This document shows positions 8,030-16,459 of a stretch of DNA of 26,606 nucleotides, piece after piece. Position numbers and translations under genes: made by a program. Below the pieces are notes generated by a model. That model did not search any database, was not told the DNA's origin, and was given only the letters and a program-made list of their open reading frames with translations. The DNA is from DATAEK01 sp036258055 (GTDB taxonomy: Bacteria > Acidobacteriota > Vicinamibacteria > Vicinamibacterales > 2-12-FULL-66-21). The stretch covers positions 1-26,606 of the forward strand of contig DATAEK010000081.1 of assembly GCA_036258055.1 (NCBI GenBank). The letters are read 5' to 3'. How positions within the stretch are numbered: position 1 is the stretch's first letter; every line of letters starts with the position of its first letter.

Positions 8030-10765
8030 ATGTCCAGGGCGAGGGTGCTCGCAGTCGTCGTCCTGCTCCTTTCTTACGGCGCAGTCGGTGCACGCCAGCC
8101 AGCGGTACGCGCCACGGTCCCACTCGGCGCATCCGCGGCCGATGTCGGCCACTCGGTCGGTATCGAAACACCAGACCGCAGCCGTCTCCTGCTCGACATC
8201 GTACGGATCGTGTTCGACGCGCCGGACCGCATGGACGCTGGAGACGCAAGACTCCGCGCCGCACTCCAGGCGACGCTGCGGAACGGTCAGGCCACACCTC
8301 AGGATGTCGTGCCGCTTCCGCTGGACCCCTCGATCTGGCGAGACTCGATCCTCCAGCGACAGATTCCGGACAACGAGCTGATCGCGGCGATTTTCGCCGA
8401 GCGCAGTACGGCGCTCCTCTATCACGGGCTCGCGGCTCTCGATGACGAGACGCTGGCCGCTCTTGGACCCGACCGCGAAACGCTTCAGCAGTTGCGCCGG
8501 CGCGCGGCGCCGTTTGCCGCGTTCGGCCGGAGCGTGCGGATCCATGCAGGGCGTGTGGTCGTACCGGGCGGCGCCGACGCGGAGCCGTTGTGGCAGTCGA
8601 TAGTCGGGGCCGATCCGACCAAGCCCGCGGCGTTCACCCGGCGTTTGTTCTCGGACATGACCGGCCGGCTCGCGTACATGTACGACACGATTGCGCATCT
8701 CGATCCGGCCCGCCAGCGATTTGCGCTCGGCCTGACGTTCCCGGCACCGGCGCGTCTCGAGCGGCTCCGCACCCTGCTCGACGTCTTCGAGCAGATGGCG
8801 TCCGAGTGGCGTGTCGAGGATCGCCCGTTCACGCGCCCGCAGGTGGATCCTGCGCTGACCCTCTCGCTCGTCGCCGTTTCCGCCGAGGGGACGCCGAGCG
8901 GCCCGCTACATCGACGCTTGTGGAACCACGTGTTTCGCGGCGACGAGTCCATCGACGTCCCATTCGTGCCTTCGTCGTCCGAGGATTTTCCGAACGAGAC
9001 CGACGACCCTGACGTCGACGCGGCGTGGCTCGTCTCCCGAATCCAACGCTCGCCGTCCGCGATCGGTCGTCGCCGGCTCGACACCTTCCTCTTCGCGCAG
9101 AGGATGTGGCCCCATTCCGACGCCGGGGATCTGCAGATGACAACGGCACTGCGCGGTTTCGTCGCCTTCCCGTCGCTGCTGCTGGGGCTCGAGCGGATTG
9201 GACTGTCGGGTGCCGATGCCCTGATGGAGGCCTCGACGCGAGCGCATTCCCTGAACGAGATTCACGATGAACAGGCGCGGCGCACGGCGATGCGTCAGTT
9301 CCAGGCGATCGTCGGGATCCTCGACCGCGCCGCGAGCGAGGGCGGGCTGACCCGGCCTTTCGCGCAGGAACGGATGACGTCGCTGCTGGCGGTGGAGGTC
9401 GGTGAACGCGGCTACGATGGGCGGCTGGCGGCCTGGATGAAAAACGACCTGATGAAGCTTTTGCCCGAGGCTCCCATCGACTCGCCCGATCCGATCGAAG
9501 ACGCCCTGCTCGCCGCCATGGCCGGCCTCTCGCTCGACCGCGCTCCCGGCCCTGTCGTGCAGTGGGAGAAGCATGCGTACCGCGTGGATCCGGCGCGCGC
9601 GGAGTTCGTGAGGCTCAAGCGGGTCCGCGAACGGCAGCGCGGCGCATCGCTGGATGCTGCGCTCGACGCCCTGGCGCACGTGACGACGACGATGACGACG
9701 CGGGCAGGGCGATCGGCATCGGGCGCGCTTGCGAGTCAGAGCGGTGCAGCCCGGACCGATGGAGCCGCGCCGGCAGTGACCGTCAGCAGGGACGCGATGG
9801 CGCGCGCCGAACAGACCCTGGCGGATACGCTGACGTCCATTCTCTATGCCGCACATCTCGGCGATCCGGAAGGCGCGGCGCTCGAAGGCGGCAACGTCGC
9901 GCTCCGGCACGATCTCGGTCTCTCGGCGGAGGTGCCGCGCCGCCCGCTCGGCGCGTGGCGTCTGCCGCACGAGCAGTTCGGCGGCCGCGAGGGCTGGCAC
10001 ATCAGCGGATCGCTGATTGGCCTCGAGACGGCGCTCGGCCGGTTGTCGCTGCGGCGCATGGATTCCAGCGAGATGCCGGGAGAGCCGCGCCTGAGCACCA
10101 ACGAACGCCAGACGCTGACGCTGACCGTGGCGCTCTTCAGGCCGGCCGCGATGACCGACGCCGCGCGCGATGAAATCGCGCAGGCGGTGGCGCGCGGGCG
10201 CGCGCGGCTGGCATCGATGTCCGCGGACCGCGACGAGCTCGAGCGCGTATCGCGCCAAGCCGGTCTCAGCGAGTGGCGGCGCGAGTCGCTCGGCTGGACG
10301 CTCGCGCACGACCGGGAATCTGCCGCCGCGCAGCTGTCACTCGTGGAGCTGATGTGGCTTGGTGCGCCGCGTCCGTCCGAGGCGGCACCGCTCGATCCAT
10401 GGGGCACGGCCGTGCAGCCGCTCACCGGTGCGATCGCGCTCCAGATGCCCCGCGCCCGCGCGTGCGAGGAGGTTGCGGGCAGGTCGGCGCTCGGATTGCT
10501 GGCAACCCGGGGAGCGGACGTCGCCATCGCGGTCGCAGAAGTGCTCGCCGCTCGGCATCTCCCAGGCTCGCTCGCACCGGGCGTCATTGCGTTCGCCATG
10601 CAGGACGCGATCGACGGGGCGCGGCTCGCGTACTTCGACGACTGGTCCGCGTTCAGCCGCGCAACCCGCGAGATCTCAACGGATCGGATGACCGACTACA
10701 TCGCCGCGCTGGCGGGCGGTGGCCCGCTCGTCCCCGCAGACGAGGCCGAGCGCCGGTCTCGCTGA
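8030..10765 (+). CDS. Large exported protein of unknown function (911 aa)
   Basis: I do not recognise this family. The N-terminus (MSRARVLAVVVLLLSYGAVGA) is a clear Sec signal peptide. The rest is soluble-looking and helix-rich, with no transmembrane segments, no zinc-protease or kinase motif, and no obvious repeats. Recognisable phrases include RLAYMYDTIAHLDPARQRFALG near 215-235 and a run around 655-685 with PHEQFGGREGWHISGSLIGL. A Thr/Ala/Gly-rich low-complexity stretch near 545-580 probably links two halves. The gene ends 5 bases before the first VWFA gene, so the two are probably co-transcribed and may act together in the periplasm or outside the cell. It is a good candidate for a lineage-specific family. 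Confidence 0.85.
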   Translation: MSRARVLAVVVLLLSYGAVGARQPAVRATVPLGASAADVGHSVGIETPDRSRLLLDIVRIVFDAPDRMDAGDARLRAALQATLRNGQATPQDVVPLPLDPSIWRDSILQRQIPDNELIAAIFAERSTALLYHGLAALDDETLAALGPDRETLQQLRRRAAPFAAFGRSVRIHAGRVVVPGGADAEPLWQSIVGADPTKPAAFTRRLFSDMTGRLAYMYDTIAHLDPARQRFALGLTFPAPARLERLRTLLDVFEQMASEWRVEDRPFTRPQVDPALTLSLVAVSAEGTPSGPLHRRLWNHVFRGDESIDVPFVPSSSEDFPNETDDPDVDAAWLVSRIQRSPSAIGRRRLDTFLFAQRMWPHSDAGDLQMTTALRGFVAFPSLLLGLERIGLSGADALMEASTRAHSLNEIHDEQARRTAMRQFQAIVGILDRAASEGGLTRPFAQERMTSLLAVEVGERGYDGRLAAWMKNDLMKLLPEAPIDSPDPIEDALLAAMAGLSLDRAPGPVVQWEKHAYRVDPARAEFVRLKRVRERQRGASLDAALDALAHVTTTMTTRAGRSASGALASQSGAARTDGAAPAVTVSRDAMARAEQTLADTLTSILYAAHLGDPEGAALEGGNVALRHDLGLSAEVPRRPLGAWRLPHEQFGGREGWHISGSLIGLETALGRLSLRRMDSSEMPGEPRLSTNERQTLTLTVALFRPAAMTDAARDEIAQAVARGRARLASMSADRDELERVSRQAGLSEWRRESLGWTLAHDRESAAAQLSLVELMWLGAPRPSEAAPLDPWGTAVQPLTGAIALQMPRARACEEVAGRSALGLLATRGADVAIAVAEVLAARHLPGSLAPGVIAFAMQDAIDGARLAYFDDWSAFSRATREISTDRMTDYIAALAGGGPLVPADEAERRSR

Positions 10766-10770
10766 TCGCT

Positions 10771-11931
10771 ATGATCGCGACCCGCCGCGTCTTGCCGACG
10801 GTCGTCGCTCCCCTGACGGCTGCGCTCTGCCTGTCCGCGGCCGCGCAGACGCCCGAGCCGAGCCTGCGAATCGCGGCGCCGACCGAAGGAACATTCCTGA
10901 GCGGACCGACCCGCCTGATCGCGATGATTGATCCGCCAACAGCAGCGACGAGCGTCGCGCAGGTGACGTTCTTTGCCGACAGCCATCAGGTGTGCGCGAT
11001 CAGCAAAGCCCCATTCGAGTGCGACTGGGACGCCGGTGAGCGCATGATCGACCATCAGATCAGGGCGGTCGCCACGCTCAAAAGCGGCCGTCGTCTGGTG
11101 CAGACGGTTCGCACGCAAGGCCTCCAGGTCTCGGAGGCGGTCGACGTGGACGTCGTGCAGGTCACGGCCGTCGTGACCTCGGGCGACGGCCGATTCGTGC
11201 AGGGTCTGACCCGGAGCGACTTCCGGGTTTTCGACGATGACCGGCAGCAACCGATCACCAGCTTCGGGTCCGAAAACATCCCGCTGGAGCTCGTCGCGGC
11301 CGTCGACGTGAGCTCGAGCATGACGGAAGCGCTTCCGCACGTGAGGTCGGCGGCCAAGCAGTTCCTCAGCGGTCTCGAGACGACCGACAAGGCCACGCTC
11401 CTCAGCTTCAACGACAACATCTTCACCGTGGCGGCGCGCGGTACCGACGCCGAGGCGAGGACGCGGGCGATCGACCGCATGCGGCCCTGGGGTGGCACCG
11501 CCCTCTACGACGTGATCATCAGATCGCTGGATCTGGTCGGCCGCCGTACCGGCCGGCACGCGGTCGTGCTCTTCAGTGATGGCGACGATCAATCGAGTCA
11601 TGCGCCGCTCACTGCGGCGCTGGCGCGCGCGGAGAGCAGCGATGCCACGATCTATGCGATCGGCCAGGGACGCGCGGTGAAGTCGAGCGAGCTGCAGCGG
11701 ATCCTGAAGCAGCTCTCCGACAAGAGCGGCGGGCGCGCGTTTTTCACCGAGAACTCGAGCAAGCTGGAGGAAATCTTCAACGAGATCCTGGAGGACCTTC
11801 GGCACCAGTATCTCTTGAAGTATCCCGCGCCCAGCTATCAGCGGGACGGGGTGTTCCACAAGATTCGCGTGGAAGTGAATGGCGGCCATCACGTGCGCGC
11901 GCGCGATGGGTATCGTCTCGAGCGGAAGTAG
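10771..11931 (+). CDS. Secreted VWFA-domain protein with intact MIDAS (acidobacterial VWFA-related type)
   Basis: The 386-aa protein starts at ATG 10771, 5 bases after the previous stop. The reading frame continues upstream, but that part overlaps the 911-aa gene and is not coding. A signal peptide ends near AAAQ-TPEP (residue 26). An Ig-like segment follows (about 30-125), then the fixed phrase TSGDGRFVQGLTRSDFRVFDD, and a von Willebrand A domain (about 172-365). The metal-adhesion site is complete: D179, S181 and S183 in DVSSS, T243 in GGTALYD and D270 in FSDGDD. Such proteins bind protein ligands through a divalent metal, and this lineage encodes many. It is followed 19 bases later by a second VWFA protein, so the three genes look like one secretion-related operon. 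Confidence 0.92.
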   Translation: MIATRRVLPTVVAPLTAALCLSAAAQTPEPSLRIAAPTEGTFLSGPTRLIAMIDPPTAATSVAQVTFFADSHQVCAISKAPFECDWDAGERMIDHQIRAVATLKSGRRLVQTVRTQGLQVSEAVDVDVVQVTAVVTSGDGRFVQGLTRSDFRVFDDDRQQPITSFGSENIPLELVAAVDVSSSMTEALPHVRSAAKQFLSGLETTDKATLLSFNDNIFTVAARGTDAEARTRAIDRMRPWGGTALYDVIIRSLDLVGRRTGRHAVVLFSDGDDQSSHAPLTAALARAESSDATIYAIGQGRAVKSSELQRILKQLSDKSGGRAFFTENSSKLEEIFNEILEDLRHQYLLKYPAPSYQRDGVFHKIRVEVNGGHHVRARDGYRLERK

Positions 11932-11950
11932 CCGCTGCCATCGGGTAGAG

Positions 11951-14749
11951 ATGATGAAACAGATTGCTGCCGCCTTGATCCTGGCCGTCGCTCTGGCGGT
12001 GGTCGCACGCACCGCGCCGCAGGATCCGCAGGAGCAGCGCCCCACCTTCAAGTCCTCCATCGATCTGGTGCCGGTCGACGTCAGCATCGTCGACAAAACC
12101 GGCCACCCCGTGACCAATCTGGAGGCCAAGGACTTCTCCCTCACGATCGACGGCCGGCCGCGCCGGATTGCATCCGCGCAATACATCCCGGCCGGCCGCG
12201 ACAGCGGGCCGGCGGAGCCGGTGCCGGATTACTACAGCACCAACGCGAACGCCCAGGGCGGACGGCTGATCATGTTCGTGGTCGATCAGGGCAACATCGG
12301 GCTCGGACATGGCCGGCTCGCGATGGACGGCATCGCCCGGTTCATCTCGACGCTCACGCCCGCTGACCGCGTTGGCCTGGTCGCCATACCTGGTGCCGGT
12401 CCGCAGATCGACTTCACCGCGAAGCACGAGGTGGTCCGCGCACTGCTGCCAAAGCTCGTCGGACAGGCCACGCCCGTCGAATCGACCCATCGCGTCGGGA
12501 TCTCCGAGGCACTCGACATCAACCGCGGCGACGAGCAGACCGCAACGACGGTCGCCGAGCGGGAGTGCGGGGGCGCCCGTGATCCGAACGAGATCGCCGC
12601 GTGCCGGATGCAGATTACCCAGGATGCGAACGTGGTCTACCAGACAGCGCATGAGCGGACGCGGAACTCACTCATCGCGCTCAGATATCTCGTCGAGCGT
12701 CTGGCGGTCACGCCCTCGCCCAAGACGGTGATCTTCCTCTCGGAGGGACTGATCATCGATCGCGATTTGTCAGAGGTGTCCTGGCTCGGACCCGCCGCCG
12801 CGCGCGGCCAGGTGGTGCTCTACGTCATGCAGCTCGACTCGGCCGAGACCGACGCCTCGTTGCCGCGGGCGTCCACCAGCCGATCGAGCGACCGCGCGCT
12901 CGGTGAGGAAGGTCTCGGCATTCTCGCCGGCATGACCCGCGGCACTCTCACGCGCATCATCGCCAGCCCGGATGCCGCGTTCGCGCGATTGGGGCTCGAG
13001 CTGTCGGGGTATTACCTGGTGAGCTTCGAACCAGAACCTGGCGACCGGGACGGCAAGACCCACAAGATCAAGGTCGATCTGCCGGGACGGAAGGGTGTCG
13101 AGATTCGCGCTCGCAGCGAGTTCACCGTGGATCCGCCGCGTACCAAGTCCGCTGAGACATCGCTGGTCGAAACGCTCCGCGCTCCGCTGCTCGCGACAGA
13201 AATCGGGCTCAAGCTGTCGACCTACACGCTGCGGGATCCGGCGAGCAACAAGCTCCGGATACTGGTCGCGGCGGAGATCGATCGGTCGCTCGATCCGACG
13301 GGGCCGATGTCGCTCGCCTACATGCTGCTCGATTCGAAAGGTAACGTCGTCTCGAGTCAGGTGGAAGACCAGCTCAAAGTGCCGATCCATCAGGCTACCA
13401 AGAGCCAGACGTACGTGGGCGCCGCGCTGACCAACGAATCCGGCGTCCACACCATCAAGCTCGCGGTCGTGGACAGCGCGGGCAAACGCGGCAGCGTCGA
13501 ACACACGTTCCGCGCGCAGTTGACCTCGGCTGGTCAGGTTCGCGCGACGGATCTGCTGATCGCCGACAACACGGGAACGTCCGCGATCGGACTGGCTCCG
13601 GCCGTGTCGGCGCAGTTCACGTCCGACACGCTGCACGGCTACATCGAGCTCTATTCGGACTCGCCTGAGGTCTTGACCTCGACCTCTGTCGTCATCGAGG
13701 TCGCCGAGAGCGAACAGGGACGGACGCTGGACGGCGGAGCGGCACGGGTGCAGACACCCGCTGCGGGCACACCCAACCGCCGGATGGCCGAAGCCTCGGT
13801 ACCCATCGCCCTCCTGCCGCCTGGCGAGTACGTCGCTCGCGCGGTGATCAGCATCAACGGGCGCAAGTCAGGCCAGGTCGTCCGGCCGTTCACGATCGCG
13901 CGGCCCGCCCTGACGATCGCCGCGTCGGGTGCGAACGGAAAGGAAGCGCTCGTCGCGCGGGCGCCAATTCCGTTTTCGTCCCGCATCGACGCCTTCGACA
14001 AGAGCGCAGTGCTCTCGCCCCAGGTCGTCAGCTTCTTCCTCGATCGGATGAACGTCGGGCCGAATGCGCCGCCAGCGAGCGTGACGCCGGCGATCAACGA
14101 AGCGAAAGCCGGTCGATTCGACGCGGCTGTCGAGGCGCTCAAGGCAGAGGGGAACGATCAGCTCGCGGTCGTGTTCCTCAACGGCCTCGCCTTGTACTCC
14201 CAGGGACAGCTCGAGGCGGCCGCCGGGAAATTCCGTGAGGCCATCCGGATGGACTCGGAGTTCTTCCCTGCGGTCTTCTATCTCGGGTCCTGCTACGCCG
14301 CCGGCGGGCGGGATCGCGAAGCGGTCGGCGCCTGGCAGACGTCGCTCGTCACGGAGAGCGAGGCGCCCTTCATCTACACGCTCCTCGGCGACGCGCTGCT
14401 CCGGCTGCGTGACGTCGATCAAGCGGTGGACATCCTGAAGGAAGCCTCGACGCTCTGGCCCGACAGCGAGCAGGTGCAGCTCAGACTCGGCACCGCGCTG
14501 GCGATGGCCGGCCAGCCCGCCGAAGCGCTCGCGACGCTCGACCCGTACCTGCAGAAGCATCCCGACGATCACGAGCGGCTGTTCATCGTGTTGCGGACCC
14601 TCTACGAGGCTCGGGCCTCCGGCCGGACGATCAAATCGAAAGATGAAGACCTCGCGCTCTTCAGCCGCTACGCTGCACAGTACGCTGCGGCGAAAGGCCC
14701 ACAGCAGGCCATCGTCGACCAGTGGAAGAAGTTCATGGACAAGAAGTAG
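11951..14749 (+). CDS. Secreted VWFA-TPR protein with degenerate MIDAS
   Basis: The start is set at ATG 11951 (or the adjacent ATG 11954), after GGGTAGAG, which gives a Sec signal peptide (MMKQIAAALILAVALAVVA). An in-frame ATG at 11879 lies inside the previous gene and is rejected. The 932-aa product has the VWFA-related preface (VPVDVSIVDKTGHPVTNLEAKDFSL), then a VWA-like domain from about 104. There the usual DxSxS is VDQGNIGLG at 111-119 (D112, G114, I116), so metal binding is doubtful. A long beta-rich middle follows, and TPR repeats run from about 716 to 890. It probably serves as a periplasmic or extracellular scaffold, working with the intact VWFA protein encoded upstream. It ends 12 bases before the convergent serine hydrolase gene, leaving no room for a normal terminator. 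Confidence 0.9.
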   Translation: MMKQIAAALILAVALAVVARTAPQDPQEQRPTFKSSIDLVPVDVSIVDKTGHPVTNLEAKDFSLTIDGRPRRIASAQYIPAGRDSGPAEPVPDYYSTNANAQGGRLIMFVVDQGNIGLGHGRLAMDGIARFISTLTPADRVGLVAIPGAGPQIDFTAKHEVVRALLPKLVGQATPVESTHRVGISEALDINRGDEQTATTVAERECGGARDPNEIAACRMQITQDANVVYQTAHERTRNSLIALRYLVERLAVTPSPKTVIFLSEGLIIDRDLSEVSWLGPAAARGQVVLYVMQLDSAETDASLPRASTSRSSDRALGEEGLGILAGMTRGTLTRIIASPDAAFARLGLELSGYYLVSFEPEPGDRDGKTHKIKVDLPGRKGVEIRARSEFTVDPPRTKSAETSLVETLRAPLLATEIGLKLSTYTLRDPASNKLRILVAAEIDRSLDPTGPMSLAYMLLDSKGNVVSSQVEDQLKVPIHQATKSQTYVGAALTNESGVHTIKLAVVDSAGKRGSVEHTFRAQLTSAGQVRATDLLIADNTGTSAIGLAPAVSAQFTSDTLHGYIELYSDSPEVLTSTSVVIEVAESEQGRTLDGGAARVQTPAAGTPNRRMAEASVPIALLPPGEYVARAVISINGRKSGQVVRPFTIARPALTIAASGANGKEALVARAPIPFSSRIDAFDKSAVLSPQVVSFFLDRMNVGPNAPPASVTPAINEAKAGRFDAAVEALKAEGNDQLAVVFLNGLALYSQGQLEAAAGKFREAIRMDSEFFPAVFYLGSCYAAGGRDREAVGAWQTSLVTESEAPFIYTLLGDALLRLRDVDQAVDILKEASTLWPDSEQVQLRLGTALAMAGQPAEALATLDPYLQKHPDDHERLFIVLRTLYEARASGRTIKSKDEDLALFSRYAAQYAAAKGPQQAIVDQWKKFMDKK

Positions 14750-14761
14750 GAGGAGCGCCCG

Positions 14762-16459
14762 CTACGGCGTGAAGCTCCGATAGTACGGGACGCCTGACAG
14801 TGTCACGCGCAGCGCGGTGCCGTTCACGATCGTGTCGAACGTGATCCGCTCGGCCGAGTCCTTGTCCTCGAGCGCGAACTCGTCCCCCACCGGAATCATG
14901 ACCTGCTCGCCGCCCGAAGGGCTGATCAGGAGAAGCTGCCCCTTCCGCAGCACGATCCTGAAATTGCTGAACCACGCGTGGGTCGTGCGGTAGTGACCGA
15001 CAAACGCACGCCAGCTTTCCGGAGGCGCGACCGCCGCCAGACCCTTGTAGCGCGAGCCCACGAACCAACGGTCTCCCCAGGACGCTTCGGTAACCTGCTT
15101 GTCGGCATCCCGCGTGAAGGTGAGAAGGAACAGCGCGTAGTCCGGGTGGTTCACGAAGAACCGATCGCGGCCACGGCTTTCGAGCAGCACACGCACGCCG
15201 CGGTGGACGAGCCACAGACGATTCGCATCCGCCACGATGACGAGCGGCGCGCCTGATTCGGATTTGTACTCGCCAGCGTAGTCCGCGGCGTTCGGGACGA
15301 TCGACGGATCGTTCGGAGCCGGCTGCGACGGCAGCGTGCTCCCCTTGGCGACCGCACGCCCCGCGTCGAGCGCGAAGCTGGCGATCGCGTCGGACGACCC
15401 AGGCCCGTTCACCATCACGATGACGCCGACGCCGTCGGTCACGTCGGCGAGGAGCGAGGACGCGTAACCGACCATTCCGCCCGAGTGGGAAAGCACGGTC
15501 CGGCCCTCGATTTCGCTCACTCGCATGCCGTAGCCGTACCACTGAGCATCGCCGATTTTCACAGCTTTCTGCGTGAGGAGCGCGAACGACTCCGGTGAGA
15601 TGACCGGACCGGATGGCCCTCGGCCTTTGTTGAGGAGCATCCGCACGTACGCCGCCATGTCCTCGGCGGTCGACGCGATGCTGCCGTCGCCGGCCCCGTA
15701 CTCGAGCCAGGTCGCCGGCGCAAGCGGATGCGAGACGTGCGGCGGCCGATCGTCGTACATGTCCTCGTAGCCCACGGCCAGTCGAAGGCGCGTGTCGTGC
15801 GTGAACTGCGGCTCGGTCACCGTCATCCCGAGCGGCAGCAGAATGCCGTCGCGCACGACTTCAGGGTACGGACGCCCGGCAATGGCGGCGAGCGCGTAAC
15901 CGAGTACCTGGTAGCCCACGTTCGAGTAGGCGTAGCGGGTACCCGGCTTGGCGACGATCGTTCGCTCGTGCAGCGCGGCGGCCTGGTAGAGCGATGACGG
16001 CACATCGTCGCGATCGCGGGGAAAGCCGGCGGTGTGAGTCAGGAGCTGGTGACCGGTTGTCGGCTCGAATTTCGACTGCACGCTGAACCACGGAAGAGAT
16101 TTGACGATGGGCGCGGCGGGATCGAAGCGACCGGCGTCGCGCTGCTGAAGCAGCGCTACGGCAGTGAACGACTTCGAGATCGATCCGATCTCGAAGAGAT
16201 GCGACGGGGTGAGCGGCACGCGCGCCCGGACGTCCGCGAAGCCATAGGTGCTCACCATCATGAGGGCGTCGCGCGACGTGATCGCCAGCGCTACGCCGGG
16301 CGTGCGGTCCTGCCGCATCTGCCGTGCGACGAACTCGTCAACCAGCTGCAAGGCACCCGACGATCGGAAGCGCTCTGCTTGCGTCTCTTGCGGGGCCGGC
16401 ACGGGCGTTTGCGCCACCAGCGCCCAGATCGCGATGACGGCAACGAGTACGCTTCTCAT
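14762..16459 (-). CDS. Serine hydrolase of the class C beta-lactamase/D-Ala-D-Ala peptidase family
   Basis: The 565-aa protein has a signal peptide (MRSVLVAVIAIWALVAQ) and all three catalytic boxes of PF00144: S93-x-x-K96 in GSISKSF, Y178-S-N180 and H325-S-G327. It is longer than AmpC enzymes. About 200 extra residues after the catalytic domain form a lipocalin-like or DUF3471-like beta region, as found in many esterase/peptidase relatives. Activity on D-amino-acid peptides or esters is more likely than antibiotic resistance. Its ATG overlaps the stop of the upstream amidohydrolase (ATGA at 16456-16459), so translation is probably coupled and the two act in one periplasmic process. Confidence 0.92.
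   Translation of the reverse strand: MRSVLVAVIAIWALVAQTPVPAPQETQAERFRSSGALQLVDEFVARQMRQDRTPGVALAITSRDALMMVSTYGFADVRARVPLTPSHLFEIGSISKSFTAVALLQQRDAGRFDPAAPIVKSLPWFSVQSKFEPTTGHQLLTHTAGFPRDRDDVPSSLYQAAALHERTIVAKPGTRYAYSNVGYQVLGYALAAIAGRPYPEVVRDGILLPLGMTVTEPQFTHDTRLRLAVGYEDMYDDRPPHVSHPLAPATWLEYGAGDGSIASTAEDMAAYVRMLLNKGRGPSGPVISPESFALLTQKAVKIGDAQWYGYGMRVSEIEGRTVLSHSGGMVGYASSLLADVTDGVGVIVMVNGPGSSDAIASFALDAGRAVAKGSTLPSQPAPNDPSIVPNAADYAGEYKSESGAPLVIVADANRLWLVHRGVRVLLESRGRDRFFVNHPDYALFLLTFTRDADKQVTEASWGDRWFVGSRYKGLAAVAPPESWRAFVGHYRTTHAWFSNFRIVLRKGQLLLISPSGGEQVMIPVGDEFALEDKDSAERITFDTIVNGTALRVTLSGVPYYRSFTP

Noticed and set aside
8906..10309. Long antisense open frame (467 codons) opposite the 911-aa gene
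   Set aside because: It has shadow composition, no signal peptide or motif, and the plus-strand gene fits the operon spacing and has a signal peptide.
10273..10770. Upstream extension of the first VWFA gene's frame
   Set aside because: It overlaps the 911-aa gene and is Arg/Ala-rich; a signal peptide starts exactly at ATG 10771.
11879..11950. Upstream in-frame ATG of the VWFA-TPR gene
   Set aside because: It lies inside the preceding gene, and the signal peptide and ribosome-binding site point to 11951/11954.
10696..12186. Long antisense open frame (496 codons) opposite the VWFA genes
   Set aside because: The plus strand carries an unmistakable VWFA domain; the antisense product is Arg-rich without motifs.
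14762..16459. Antibiotic-resistance beta-lactamase
   Set aside because: The catalytic boxes are shared by many esterases and D-peptidases; the long C-terminal extension and operon partner argue for a physiological hydrolase.
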